DNA from: DATLED01 sp963750255 | GTDB taxonomy: Bacteria; Actinomycetota; Acidimicrobiia; Acidimicrobiales; CADCTF01 | DNA: 64,000 nt | Direction of reading: 5' to 3' | NCBI GenBank assembly: GCA_963750255.1 | Contig: CAVVPZ010000004.1 | Location: 62,001-126,000 of the forward strand | In this document: piece by piece, positions 53,554-64,000 of the stretch | How the letters are laid out: the number at the start of each line of letters is the position of its first letter | Numbering within the stretch: the stretch's first letter is position 1 | The notes under the pieces: generated by a model | What the model was told of the DNA's origin: nothing | What the model saw: only the letters and a program-made list of their open reading frames with translations | Databases searched by the model: none | Program-made: the position numbers and the translations under genes

Positions 53554-55790
53554 ATGGCTTCGACGGTGACTGGCGAAGGCGAAGACCCGGCCGGGCCACC
53601 GCGCAACCCGCGCTCGCTCGGCCGTTGGGTCGATAACCCCCGAGTACGGCAGGTGGCCACGGCGATGGCCGGCGTTCTCGTCTTCTACTTCGTCACGCAG
53701 CGGCTGTGGCCGGCGCCGATCGGCGTCTTCGTGCAGGGCATGGTCATCGGCGGCCTCACCGCGCTCATCGCCTTCGGCATCGCGCTCGTCTACCGGTCGA
53801 ACCGCATCATCAACTTCGCCCAGGGCGACCTCGGCGGCGTGCCCGCCGCCTCGGCGTGCTGCTGCATCCTCGGGCCCGGCGTGCCCCTACCTCCTCGCCG
53901 TGCCCATCGGCCTCGTCGCCGCCCTCGCCCTCGGCGCCGTCGTCGAGTTCGTGTTCATCCGGCGCTTCTTCAAGGCGCCCCGCCTGATCCTGACGGTGGT
54001 CACCATCGGCCTGTCGCAGATCCTCGCCGGCGTCGCCACCGGTCCTGCCCCGCGCTGTTCGACCTGTCGACCGGCCAGCCACGCGACTTCGCCGTCGCCG
54101 TTCAACTTCGACGTTCGCGATCGGCACCGTCGTCTTCCGCGGCAACGACGATCCTGGCCATGCTCGTCGGTGCCGGTCGTGATCGCCGCCCTCGCGCCGT
54201 TCTTCCGCGTCACCAACATCGGCATCGCCATCCGGGCCAGCGCCGAGAGCGCCGACCGCGCCGCCCTGCTCGGCGTGCCGGTGAAGCGCATCCAGACCAT
54301 CGTCTGGGTCGTGGCCACCGTGCTCGCCACCGTCGCCATGTTCCTGCGGGCCGGCATCGTCGGCCTGCCCATCGGCAGCGTGCTCGGCCCGGCCATCCTC
54401 GTGCGGGCCCTGGCCGCCGCGGTCATCGGGCGCATGGAGAAGCTGCCCGACGATCTTCGTCGCCTCGGTCGCCCTCGGCGTCCTCGAGACCAGCGATCGT
54501 CTTCACCGAGCGGCAAGCCGCGCTCGTCGATCCGACGTCCTGCTCTTCGTCATCGTGCTCGGCCGCCCTGCTGCTCCAGCGGCGCGGGGCCAGACGGCCC
54601 GCGGCGACGACGACGTCGACCTGGCAGGCGGCCCGCGACGTCCGGCCGATCCCCCGGGAGCTGCGTCGCGCTGCCCGAGGTCGCGGTGGGGCGTCACGGG
54701 CCTCGACGTGCCGGCGTCGTGCTCGCCCTCGTCGCGCCTGCCGCTGTGCTGTCCGAGAGCCGACTCAACCTGGCTCGGCCATCGTCGTCATCTTCGCCAT
54801 GGTCGGCCGTGTCGCTGGTGGTGCTCACCGGCTGGGCCGGCCAGGTGAGCCTCGGCCAGGTCGCGCTTCCTCGGCATCGGCGCCGCCGTCGGCGGCTGCC
54901 TCACCGCCGCGCTGGGGCTGGGACCTCGTCGCTCGCGCATCCTCGCCGCCGGCCTGGTCGGCGCGGTCGTCGCCGATGGTCATCGGCCTGCCGGCGCTGC
55001 GCATCCAGGGCCTGTTCCTCGCCGTGGTCACGCTGGCCTTCGCCCTGGCCACGTCGTCGTACCTGCTCAACCGCGAGTACATCACGCTGGCTGCCGACCG
55101 GACCGCATCGAGCGCACGCCGCTCTTCGGCCGGATCGCCATCGACACCGAGGCCCGCTATCTACTACCTCTGCCTCGCCTGTCTGCTCGTCGCTCGGTGG
55201 CCATCGGTGCGCGGGCATGCGCCAGAGCCGCACCGGGCGGGTGCTCATCGGCGTCCGGGAGAACGAGCGCGGCGCGCAGGCCTACGGCGTCAACGTGACC
55301 GCGGCCAAGCTCACGCGCGTTCGCCATCTCCGGCTTCATCGCCGCCTTCGCCGGCGGCCTGTTCGTGCACCACCAGCAGAGCCTCGGCATCTCGGCCTAC
55401 GCCGTCGACGCAGAGCCTCCAGGCCTTCATCATGGTGGTCATCGGCGGCCTCGGCTCCATCCCCGGCGCCCTCCTCGGCGCGGTCTTCATCCAGGGGCTC
55501 GGCTACTTCCGTCGACCTCGCTCCCTCGGTCGTCCGCCCGTATCTCGACTTCTTCACCACCGGCGTCGGCCTGCTCATCGTGCTGCTCTTCCTGCCCGGC
55601 GGGTTCAGCCAGGTCTTCTACAACGCTCCGCGACCGCAGCGCTGCGCGCGGTCGCCGCCCGGCGCGGCATCCTCGTGCCGAGCCTCGTCGCCGACCGCGC
55701 CGACGTCGACGCCGAGGTCGGACGATGGCCGCCCCGATCTGTCGCCGACCGGCGCCACCGACCTCGACGTCGACGCGGCGCTGACCCACG
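53554..55790 (+). CDS. Second fused LivH-LivM permease (many indels)
   Basis: A paralogue of the fused permease at 36.8 kb, read across dozens of one-base indels. LivH blocks: IINFAQGDLGG, LILTVVTIGLSQIL, NIGIAIRASAES, VLGPAILVRALAAAVIGRMEKLP. LivM blocks: LVVLTGWAGQVSLGQ, IGLPALRIQGLFLAVVTLAFALATSSYLL, TGRVLIGVRENERGAQAYG, VVIGGLGSIPGALLGAVF. All blocks are in the right order, so the gene is complete at protein level. The start could also be GTG 53527. The end is placed before GTG 55791 of the next gene and is uncertain. It should import the same class of ligands as the first system. Confidence 0.75.
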
Positions 55791-58700
55791 GTGCCGACCG
55801 CCATCGAGGCGCTCGGGTCTCGATCACGCCGACGACCGACGATGACGCCGGACCTCGCGGCGTCGCCGCCCTCGCTCGACGCACCCGACGCCGAGCCAGC
55901 CATGACCATCGCGATGCCGACGAGCCGAGCAGCCCGCTCGCGAACACCCGAGTCCGACGCTCAGCTGTCCGCTCTCGCCCAGCGGTGACCGGCGGCGCCG
56001 CCGTCACCGCTCGCTCATCCTCTTCGGCCTCAACGCCGTCGACGAGCTCGACCGCACCGCGTTCGGCATCCTCTCCCCGAGATCCGCGACGACTTCGGCC
56101 TCGACAACCAGGGCATCCTCGGCGTCGTCGCCCTCGTCGCCGTCGCTCGCCCTCGGCTGCCAGGTCGCTGGTCGGCTACTTCGCCGACCGCGCCACCGGG
56201 TGCGCATCGCCGTCGTCGGCGCCGCCGGCTGGGGCTTCTTCTCGCTCGCCACCGGCTTCGCCCCGACCGTCGGCCTGCTCGTCGTCGCCCGCGTCGGTTC
56301 ACGGCGCTCGGCCAGGCCGTCATCGACCCGACCCACAACTCGCTGCTCGCCGACTACTACCCGCCCGAGATCCGGCCCGGCCGTCTACGGCGTTCCACCG
56401 CGCGGCCAACGCCGTCGGGCAGTTCGTCGGCCCGCTCGTCGCCGGCTGCTCGGCGCACGCTGCTTCGGCTGGCGGGTGCCGTTCCTCGTCCTCGCCATCC
56501 CCACCATCGTCCTCGTCGTCATCGCCGCCGTCGCAGCTGCGCGAGCCCGTCGCGCGGCGGTCCAGAACGCGCGAGGCCATGGGCGCCGACCGACGAGGTC
56601 GCCGACCGAGGAGACGCCGCCGTCGCTTCGCCGAGGCCTGGCGCATCTGCTGCGCAGGTCGCGCACCGCTGCGCCGCATCTGGTGTCGCTGCCGTTCCTG
56701 GCCTCGCCCTCATCGGCCTCGCGTCGCTCTCACCTCGATCTACTACGAGGACGCTTCGGCCTCGAACGAGGCCACCGCGGCCTCGTCGCCGCCGTCGCCG
56801 AGCCGTTCCAGCTCGTCGGCCTCGCTCGTCGGCATCCCGATCGCCGCCGGCTCGTCCGCCGGGACCCGGGCTCTCGTGCAAGTTCCTCGCCGTCGTCGGC
56901 GTCGGCTCGGCGTGCGCGTTCCTCGTCGGCTTCGCGCTCGCCCCGAACCTGCCGCTCGCCGATCGCCTTCAACGTCGCTGCGCTCGGCCGTGCTCGGTCG
57001 CCATCGCGCCCGGCATCTTCGCCGTCCTCTCGCTCGCCATCCCGCCCCGGGCCCGGCCCTCGGCTTCTCCATCGGCTCGCTCTCGCTGCTCCCCGGCCTG
57101 CTCGTCCTCGGATCATCGGCGGCGTCGCCGACGCGCATCGGCATCCGCGCCGGCGATCGCTCGTCGCTCGTCCCGGTCTTCCTCGTCGGCTGCTTCATCC
57201 TCGCCTCGGCCGGCCGCTTCGTCGACGCCGACATCGCCCAGGTGCGCACGTCGGCCATGGCCCAGGCCGAGGTCGCTCGGCGCCGCAGGCGCGACGGCAG
57301 TCGAAGCTGCTCGCTCGTCAAGGGCCTCGACGTCGGCTACGGCCCGGTGCAGGTGCTCTTCGGCGTCGACTTCGAGGTCGACGAGGGCGAGATCGTCGCC
57401 CTGCTCGGCACCAACGGCGCCGGCAAGTCGACGCTGCTGCAAGCCGATCTCCGGCCTCGTCGCCGGCCACGGCCGGCGCGGTCATCTTCGACGGCGACGA
57501 CATCACCCACGCCGCCGCCGCAGGAGATCGCGGCCCGGGCATCGTCCAGGTGCCCGGCGGCAAGGGCGTGTTCCCCGGCCTCACCGTCGCCGAGAACCTC
57601 CGGCTCGCCGGCTGGCTGCACCGCAGCGACCAGGCGTACGTGCGACGCAGGCGCACCGAGCGAGGTCCTCGAGATCTTCCCGGTCCTGCGCGAGCGCTGG
57701 ACCAGCCGGCCGGCAACCTGTCCGGCGGCGAGCAGCAGATGCTCGCGCTCGGCCAGGCGTTCCTCGCCAAGCCACGCCTGCTGATGATCGACGAGCTGTC
57801 GCTCGGCCTGGCCCCGGTCATCGTCGAGCAGCTGCTCGACATCGTGCGGGCCATCCGCGACCAGGGCACCACGATCATCCTCGTCGAGCAGTCGGTCAAC
57901 GTCGCCCTCACCGTGGCCGAGACCGCCTACTTCATGGAGAAGGGCGAGATCCGGTTCCAGGGCCCGACCGCCGAGCTGCTCGAGCGCCCCGACGTCCTGC
58001 GCTCGGTGTTCCTCGAGGGCGCGGGCGCGGTCGGCCGGCGACGGCCGAGCGGCCAACGGCACCAACGGCACCGCCGCACGGCGACGCCGAGCGGTCGCCG
58101 ACGCGTCGGCTGCACGCGACGCGCGCTCGGCCGGCGAGCCGCCGACGGCCCGTCCTGCTCGAGGCCGCGAGCCTCGACCAAGCGCTTCGGCGGCATCACC
58201 GCGGTATCGACGACGTGTCGCTTCGACGCTCGGCCAGGGCGAGATCCTCGGCATCATCGGCCCGAACGGCGCCGGCAAGACCACCCTGTTCGACCTCATC
58301 TCGGGCTTCGTCGCGCCCGACGCCGGCGCGCATCGATGCTCGACGGCCTCGACGTCACCGACGCCGGCGCCCGACGCCCGGGCCCGCCTCGGCCTCGGCC
58401 GCTCCTTCCAGGACGCCCGCCTGTTCCCGGCCCTGACCGTGCGCGAGACGATCGCCGCTCGCGCTCGAGCGCCAGCTCGACGTGCGCGATCCCGTGGCCG
58501 CCGCGCTGCACCTGCCCGCCGTGGCCGACTCCGAGCGCGCGGTCGCCGCACCGGGTCGACGAGCTGATCGAGCTGCTGGGGCTCGGGCCTTCGCCGACAA
58601 GTTCGTCGGCGAGCTGTCGACCGGCAGCCGGCGCATCGTCGACCTCGCCTGCATCGCTCGCCCACGAGCCCGACGGTGATCCTCCTCGACGAGCCGTCGT

Positions 58701-59030
58701 CGGGCATCGCCCAGCGCGAGACCGAGGCGCTCGGCCCGCTGCTGCTCGCGCATCCGCGAGCACGACCGGCGCCAGCCTGCTCGTCATCGAGCACGACATG
58801 CCGCTGATCACCGCGATCTCCGACCGGCTCGTCGCCCTCGACCTCGGCCGCGTCGTCACCGACGGGCCCGCCGCACGAGGTCCTCAACCACCCGCAGTCG
58901 TCGCGTCCTACCTCGGCACCGACGACGAACGTCATCGCCCGATCCGGCACCCCGGACCGGCCCAGCAAATGGCCAGCCGGCACCGACTGCCCGCGAAAGC
59001 AAGCAGCGACTCCGGCCGACCAAGGGGTAA
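55791..59030 (+). CDS. MFS-LivF-LivG triple fusion (many indels)
   Basis: Read across indels this is one long polypeptide of about 1050 residues. An MFS permease comes first (FGLNAVDELDRTAFGIL, DPTHNSLLADYYPPEI, PGLLVLGSSAA-type helices), then a LivF ATPase (GYGPVQVLFGVDFEVDEGE, GTNGAGKST, LSGGEQQMLALGQAFL, MIDELSLGLAPV), then after a Gly/Asn/Ala-rich linker a LivG ATPase (FGGITAV, GPNGAGKTT, LSTGSRRIVDLA, LLDEPSSGI, VIEHDMPLITAI). No stop or start codon fits between LivF and LivG. It ends at TAA 59028-59030. In the first system LivG is a separate gene. Confidence 0.7.
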
Positions 59031-59036
59031 GGCGCC

Positions 59037-60888
59037 ATGGGGAATTGGAGCGAGATGACGATGGGCGATCGGCCAAGGCCTCGCCCGATATCGTCCGTTC
59101 ATTGCTGTTGATCGGCGGTCATCCTCGTCGTCGCTTTCCTGCCGGGCGCGCGGAGCCGAGCCGATCGGCGACAATCGGCACCGCGGTCATCACGACGCCG
59201 GCGACGGGTGCCGCGTCGACGACGCCGCCGTGGTCGACCGGCACCGACCGGCCGAGCGGACCGCTGGCGCCGGCGTCGAAGGCGCCGGCACGGCCGCGGC
59301 CAAGCCGGCGCCACGGCGTCCGGCAGGTGGCCGCGCGGGGCCGGCCGCCAGCGCGACGTAACGCCGGTCCGGTTGCCGCCGGCGTCGGCCCCGACTGCGA
59401 CCCCGCGACCGGACGGGTGCAAGGTCGCCGGGTCTGCTCCGCCGTGCATGCCGCGCCTTCACCGGCAACAACGGCGGCGCAACGTCCCTGGGCGTCACCG
59501 GCGACAAGATCAACCTCGTCTGGTATCGAGGCCAAGGCCGATCCGGCTGTCGGCCGCCGCGCTGACCGCCGCCGGCGCCGCCGAACGATGCCGCCAACGG
59601 TCGACACCATCAAGGTCTACATCGATTACTTCAACAAGCACTACAGACCTCTGGGCGCAAGGTCGACATGAAGATCGTCGAAGGCATCGGCGACGCCGAG
59701 ACGACGATGCCGCCGGTGCCGACGCGCATCGCCATGGCCAACGAGGACAAGCCGTTCGCCGTGATCGGCGCCAGGACTCAACAAGTTCGTCGATGAGTTG
59801 GCGGCCAGCAAGATCATCTGCATCTGCACCACGTCGCTGCCGCAGGAGTTCTACGAGCAGCTCTCCCCCTACGCCGGCTAGACGACGCTCATGTCGTCGA
59901 CCCAGGGCTACATCCAGCGGGCCGAGTACGTCGGCAAGCGCCTCGAAGGGCCGCAACGCCAAGTGGGCCGGCTACCGCGACGCGCCGTCCCGATGAACAA
60001 CGAAAAGCGGGTGTTCGGCCTCCTCTGGTACAACACCCCCGACGGGGCTCTACAAGGTCGGCGCCGACTTCTTCGAGAAGGAGCTGGGCCAAGTACGGCG
60101 TCAAACTGAAGGTCTCACTCGGTTTCCGTACCGACTCGCCGCGACCAGGAGCAGGCCCGTTCTCTGATCAGCCGCTCAAGGCCGGAGGGTCACTGTGATC
60201 TTCGCCGGCGACCCGATCACCCCTGCGACCTTCACGCAGGAGGCCACCAACCAGCAGTACACCCCGAGTGGATCATCACCGGCTCGGCGCTGACCGACAC
60301 GTCGCTGTTCGCCCGTACGTACGACCAGGACCAGTGGTCGCGGGCGTTCGGCATCTCCTTCCTCTCCCTCGGGCTCCGCAGGACCAGACCGACGCGTATC
60401 GGATCCACGTGTGGCACGCGGACGGGTGCCCGATGCCAAGAACACCTATGGCGTGCTCTACGCCCCTCCTTCACCCTCGGCACCGGGCCTTGAACGGGGC
60501 CGGTCCCAAGCTGACGCCTGATTCCTTCGCCCAGGGCCTCTTCGCCTATCCAGTGACCGGCCAGGGCGGCGTTACCGGTCCGACGATCTCATGGGGCCGT
60601 CACGGGATCTGGGACAAGGAGCCGTGGAAGCTGATCGACCTCATGGCCTACGACGACGTGACGGAGATCTGGTGGGACGGCACGACCGTCGGGCCCGATG
60701 AGGTCGGCAACACCGCGCCCGGCATGTACCGCTACGTCGATGGCGGCAAGCGTTATCTCCCCGGCACGCAACCGGCGACCGATCCTCGGGTATTCGACCC
60801 CAAGGGCTCGCCTGAGATCCTGACGAAGTTCCCGGACAACGAGAAATCGCCCGACTACGAGCACAAGCACTTCTACACCAAGGACTGA
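59037..60888 (+). CDS. Second Liv-type substrate-binding protein (indels up to ~60,480)
   Basis: A paralogue of the binding protein at 35.2 kb. After a probable anchor (VRSLLLIGG ... FLPG) and an Ala/Pro linker come GDKINLVWY, VDTIKVYIDYFNKHY, VDMKIVEGIGDAET, FAVIGA, KIICICTTSLPQEFYEQLSPY, GLLWYNTPDG, VKLKVSLGFRTDS, IFAGDPITPATF and ITGSALTDTSLFAR. From about 60,490 to TGA 60886-60888 the frame is clean (LIDLMAYDDVTEIWWDGTTVG). A premature TAG at 59879-59881 stands where the frame expects TAC. The ligand is unknown; similarity to the first receptor suggests a related compound. Confidence 0.75.
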
Positions 60889-60895
60889 GCCTCTC

Positions 60896-60931
60896 CTTCG
60901 CCGACGGTTCCGCTAGGAGCCGTCGGCGAAG
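60896..60931. terminator. Bidirectional hairpin between convergent genes
   Basis: CTTCGCCGACGGTTCC and GGAGCCGTCGGCGAAG form a 16-bp stem with one G-T position and the loop GCTA. The right arm is inside the 3' coding end of the minus-strand gene. It could terminate the Liv operon and the opposite gene. Confidence 0.5.
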
Positions 60932-62120
60932 TCGAGGGAGCCTCCCGGTACCTCGCGTAGCGACTTGAGCACGGCGATCAGGTCGTCCGGCGCCAGCGTT
61001 CCGGTGGCCTGGACGAAGCGGCCGGCCGCCCGCGCCGCCCGCACCTGATTTCCCACGGCGCTGAAGCGGATTTCCCCCATGCCGAAGGGGCCGAGGTCGA
61101 CCGTCGGGTTGGTGGGGTCGGCCTCGAAGGGCGGTGCCCCGCGAACGTGGCGCCCTGCTCGAGCACGAGGACGTCGTTGCCCCGCTCGTACACGTCCGAC
61201 ACCATCGCCCGCCGGAAGTCCTCTCGTTCCGGGTCCTCTCCGAAGTTCTCCGGCTGGGGAGGGATGACGCTGTACCGCCCCCGCAACACGAACCCCTCCG
61301 GGATGGCGTCGGCGACGAAGAACGGGCCCGGCGGCGTGGATCCGTCCTTGAGTCGTCGCATCGACCCGCCTCCCTTCGAGGCCGGGATCGAGGCCTCCCC
61401 GAGGGCGAACACCTCCTCGGGGATTTTGACGGTCTCGTTGACTTGCACCGCGACCGGCGGGCGATCGCCGCCCCGCGTGAGAACAAGACCTCCTCGAGGA
61501 GGAGTCCATCGCCGTCGATGCAACTGTCGACCCAGACGTCGGCGGTCGCTGGGGCGATGGCGCTCGCACTGAGATAGTCGCCCGACCGGTAGATCTGACA
61601 TGGCCGCCCAAGGAGCGCGTCGCACCTCGCGCTTCTCTAGGCGGCCGGCGGCGACGGCAGGCGCGAGAACGTGCTCGAAGCGAAGGTCGGACGCAGGCAG
61701 GGTGGGGCCGAGTACCAAGACCGAGCGCGGCTCCCCCGGTTCTCGTTCGCCCGCTTCCCGAATGCCGCCACCTGTTCGGACAGCGCGGCCTTGCCGGGGG
61801 GCGGACCTGACTTGCTCTCCAAGCGGCTCTCCCACGGCCGCCGCACGCTCACGACGTCGGTCCGGAAGGTCACCGACGCCCCGCGGTCCTCGACCCGGTA
61901 GACGAGGCGATATGACGACGGTGCCGTCGATCCATCTGGCTCGGCAACGGTCACGCCGGGGGCCACCTGCGAGCCGGTGCGGGTGAGCGACGCCGGCGGG
62001 GTCGACTCCTTGGGCACGTCGTCCTCTCGGGTCAGAAGCACGGCGACGCCGAGCGACCGCGACCGCCACCGCCACTCCCGCCGCCACCACTCGCCGACGA
62101 CGGACCTGCGATCGCTTCAT
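60913..62120 (-). CDS. Membrane-anchored hypothetical protein (several indels)
   Basis: A surface-type protein of about 400 residues: a basic start (MKRSQVRRRRVV), one transmembrane helix (AAGVAVAVAVA ... VLL), then a globular part with VTVAEPDGSTAPSSYRLVYRV, SVLVLGPTLPASDLRFEHVLAP, EVLF, VQVNETVKIPEEVFALGEASIP, IPEGFVLRGRYSVIPP and LGPFGMGEIRFSAVGNQV. At least four frame changes are needed to join these. No family is recognised. The ATG at 62120 follows TAGGTT (complement of 62130-62135) by 9 bp. Confidence 0.55.
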
Positions 62121-62141
62121 TCCACCGCCAACCTACCCCGC

Positions 62142-62213
62142 GTTGGTGTGGCCGTTGCGGTCGCCGAAACCCGTTGCGGTGGCGCCGAAGGCGGCCGCAA
62201 CGGCCACATCAAC
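62142..62213 (-). terminator. Long hairpin after the carboxylesterase gene
   Basis: Two 19-bp arms (62142-62160 and 62195-62213) are inverted copies with one mismatch, each containing TGGCCGTTGCGG or its complement; the loop is 34 bp and carries a further GTTGCGG. The inner arm overlaps the carboxylesterase stop. Confidence 0.45.
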
Positions 62214-63724
62214 GGGTTGGGAGGGGGGTGTCCCAGTGGGCGCGTTCGGGTTCCATGGGGCCGTCGACGACCGAGGTGGTGGCCCCGAGGATCATGGTGG
62301 CGCGGCGGTCGGCGTCGTAGGTGGGCCAGTCGCCGAGGGCGTCGGTCGACGGGTTGGCGGTGCGGGCGAAGGCGAGCCAGGCGTCTTGCATCTTCTCCGA
62401 CAACGCCAGCGCCTCCGGGCTGTCTCCCGTGAATGCACCCACCCCCGGCGTCGTGAGCGTGCCGAAGACGAAAGGGATCTCGAGGGCGTGGCAGGCCCCG
62501 AGCAGGCCGCCCATGGCCGGCGACTCCCAGGTGAAGAGGTAGTCGAAGACGTCGGTGCCGGTGGCGGACTGCGCCTCGCACATCCGCAGCGACGGAAGGC
62601 GGAAGACCCGATCGCTCTCGATGGCCGTCCACAATTCGATCGGCGTCACGTCGTCGCCCCGGTCAGCCCGGGCTGCCTTGTAAGCGGCCAGCGCGTCGGC
62701 GGCACCCTTGCCCACCGACTTCTCGAGACGGGAGAGGATGAACCCCTCGTCGCCACCGGTGAGCCGGCGGTTGCCGACCACCCACAACTTCATCTCGTGG
62801 AGGTTGGTGCCCACCAAGAGCGCCTTGTCCTTGGCCACGCCCCCGGCGATGGCGGCGAGAGGATGCTCGGGCAGGAGGCCACCGTCGATCGTCGGTGTCA
62901 TTGCCATGCCGACACCCGTCTCGGCCGCCGCCGCCTGCAACTTGATCTGGGCCTCGAGCAGCGTGGCCACGTCGAGCGAACGGAGGGCGCCGACATCGGC
63001 GACACCGGCGGCCGCGCACAGTTGTTCGGCCGTTGACGATCGCCGCCGACATCTCTACGCCGTTGGGTCCGCCGCTCTCGGCGATGGCCTTGTGGAACAG
63101 ACCCTGGGTGCGGGGCGACCCGACGAGGCAACTCACGCTCATCGAACCGGCCGACTCGCCGAAGATCGTCACGTTGCCCGGATCGCCGCCGAACGAGGCG
63201 ATGTTGGCCTGCACCCACTCGAGCGCCGCAACCTGGTCGAGCAGGCCCCAGTTGCCGGCCGCGCCCGACTCGTCGTCGCGAAGGTCGGGATGAGCCAGGA
63301 AGCCGAGGGCGCCGAGGCGGTAGTTGATCGTGACGACCACCACATCGCCCCGGGCCGCCAGGGTGTGACCGCGATAGAACGCGCCCGACCCTGAGCCCGT
63401 GACGAAGGCCCCGCCGTGGATCCACACCATCACCGGACGAGCGGCGTCGTCGCACGCCGGTGTCCACACGTTGAGGTGGAGGCAGTCCTCGGACTGCTCC
63501 TCGGGGGTCGCCTGGCCCGCCATCGCCTGGCCCTGTGGTTGGGGCGCCACGAACCCGAACGTGTCACACACCCGCGTGCCCGACCACGGCTCCGCCGGTT
63601 GAGGTGGACGGAAGCGAAGATCACCGATCGGGGCGCGAGCAAACGGGATGCCCCGGAAGGTCACCACCCCGTTGTCGTCCACGCCCTGGAGCGAGCCCTC
63701 TTTGGTCTCGACGATGTTGGGCAC
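62209..63724 (-). CDS. Type B carboxylesterase (frameshifted near 63030)
   Basis: A carboxylesterase of about 505 residues: N-terminal GVVTFRGIPFARAPIGDLRF and SEDCLHLNVWTP, oxyanion VWIHGGAFVTGSG, nucleophile elbow FGESAGSMSVS, and the C-terminal half with VGTNLHEMKLW, FDYLFTWESP, and CHALEIPFVFGTL carrying the catalytic His. The frame changes near 63,030 after MSAAIVNG. It would hydrolyse esters of broad type. GTG 63724 has GGAGG 7 bp upstream, so this start is ribosome-site-led. It lies downstream of an acyl-CoA ligase gene. Confidence 0.87.
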
Positions 63725-63747
63725 GGCAGTACCTCCGTTGGTCGGTG

Positions 63748-64000
63748 CTACGAACGTTCCATCACGAGGCCCGAGCGGCGTACCTTGCCGGCGTCGTCAC
63801 GGACATGTCCATCGCTGCGCTCGAAACTGCGGGGGATCTTGTAGCTGACCAGTCGCTCCTTGAGGAAGACGCGCAGTTCGTCGTCGGTCACCTCGGCCCC
63901 TGGCGCCAACTCGAGCACGGCGTGGACCCGCTGGCCCAAGTCCTCGTCGGGCAAGCCGATGACTGCGCACGACCGGATGGCCGGGTGCTCGTCGAGCGCG
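63748..64000 (-). CDS. C-terminal part of an AMP-binding acyl-CoA ligase (partial)
   Basis: The C-terminal ~83 residues of an adenylate-forming enzyme, running off the right edge: ALDEHPAIRSCAVIGLPDEDLGQRV and VTDDELRVFLKERLVSYKIPRSF are typical of the AMP-binding C domain, and DDAGKVRRS supplies the A10 Lys. It stops at 63748, 23 bp before the carboxylesterase start, so the two may be co-transcribed. The substrate cannot be judged from this end. Confidence 0.82.
   Translation of the reverse strand, partial: ALDEHPAIRSCAVIGLPDEDLGQRVHAVLELAPGAEVTDDELRVFLKERLVSYKIPRSFERSDGHVRDDAGKVRRSGLVMERS

Noticed and set aside
53830..60480. Pseudogene decay of the second Liv operon
   Set aside because: Conserved motifs are all present and in order, and indels are too regular and too dense for selection-free decay that would also erode amino acids.

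Overview
The window is about 70% GC and gene-dense on both strands. GTG starts are common, stop/start codons overlap by 4 bp (GTGA/ATGA), and there is a complete F420-deazaflavin synthase gene (fbiC). Other proteins (DUF3151, an Eis-like acetyltransferase, LOG, a PPOX-family protein, a CAP-domain protein with DGGVF-type repeats, MFS-LivF fusions) fit a high-GC actinobacterium. My best guess is class Acidimicrobiia; this is inferred from protein style, not from a marker gene. I see no rRNA, tRNA, CRISPR array, IS element or prophage.

Layout. 0-10 kb: HNH protein, PPOX protein, EamA exporter, SDR, a HxlR regulator coupled to fbiC, a three-gene unknown operon, LOG and a 2OG-Fe(II) oxygenase. 10-15 kb: glycolate oxidase operon glcD-E-F with a small helical protein, followed by a DUF1992 gene behind a CRP/FNR-type dyad. 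14-26 kb: Eis-like acetyltransferase, M20 peptidase, alpha/beta hydrolase, two lipoproteins, RNase D, thioesterase, flavin reductase, SDR and a secreted CAP protein. 26-33 kb: PutA and kynureninase, an epoxide-hydrolase-type enzyme, MmcQ/YjbR, DUF3151, HIT. 32.9-40.3 kb: a branched-chain-amino-acid-type (Liv) ABC operon in which an MFS permease domain is fused to the LivF ATPase and LivH to LivM. 40-53 kb: FAD monooxygenase, histidine phosphatase, tyrS, DNA glycosylase-Nudix pair, acyl-CoA ligase, patatin, SirB1-like protein, gamma-glutamyltransferase, uracil-DNA glycosylase and an LLM oxidoreductase. 53.5-60.9 kb: a second Liv-type operon in which MFS, LivF and LivG appear to be one polypeptide. 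61-64 kb: unknown anchored protein, carboxylesterase, and the end of an acyl-CoA ligase.

Two themes stand out. First, two paralogous Liv-like transport systems carry an MFS-ATPase fusion whose mechanism I cannot match to any characterised transporter. Second, promoters are very compact: about twenty genes have a TANNNT -10 box 6-9 bp before the start codon (predicted leaderless mRNAs), and three divergent gene pairs have the two opposing -10 boxes overlapping. There is also a 48-bp element with 10-bp terminal inverted repeats in two convergent junctions, and a 50-bp perfect palindrome in a third.

Caveat. Many genes carry single-base indels, roughly one per 3-4 kb before 46 kb and extremely dense between about 53.83 and 60.48 kb. 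Protein homology is intact on both sides of each break, so most look like sequence errors. For these genes I give the span of the whole homologous region and state where the frame changes.
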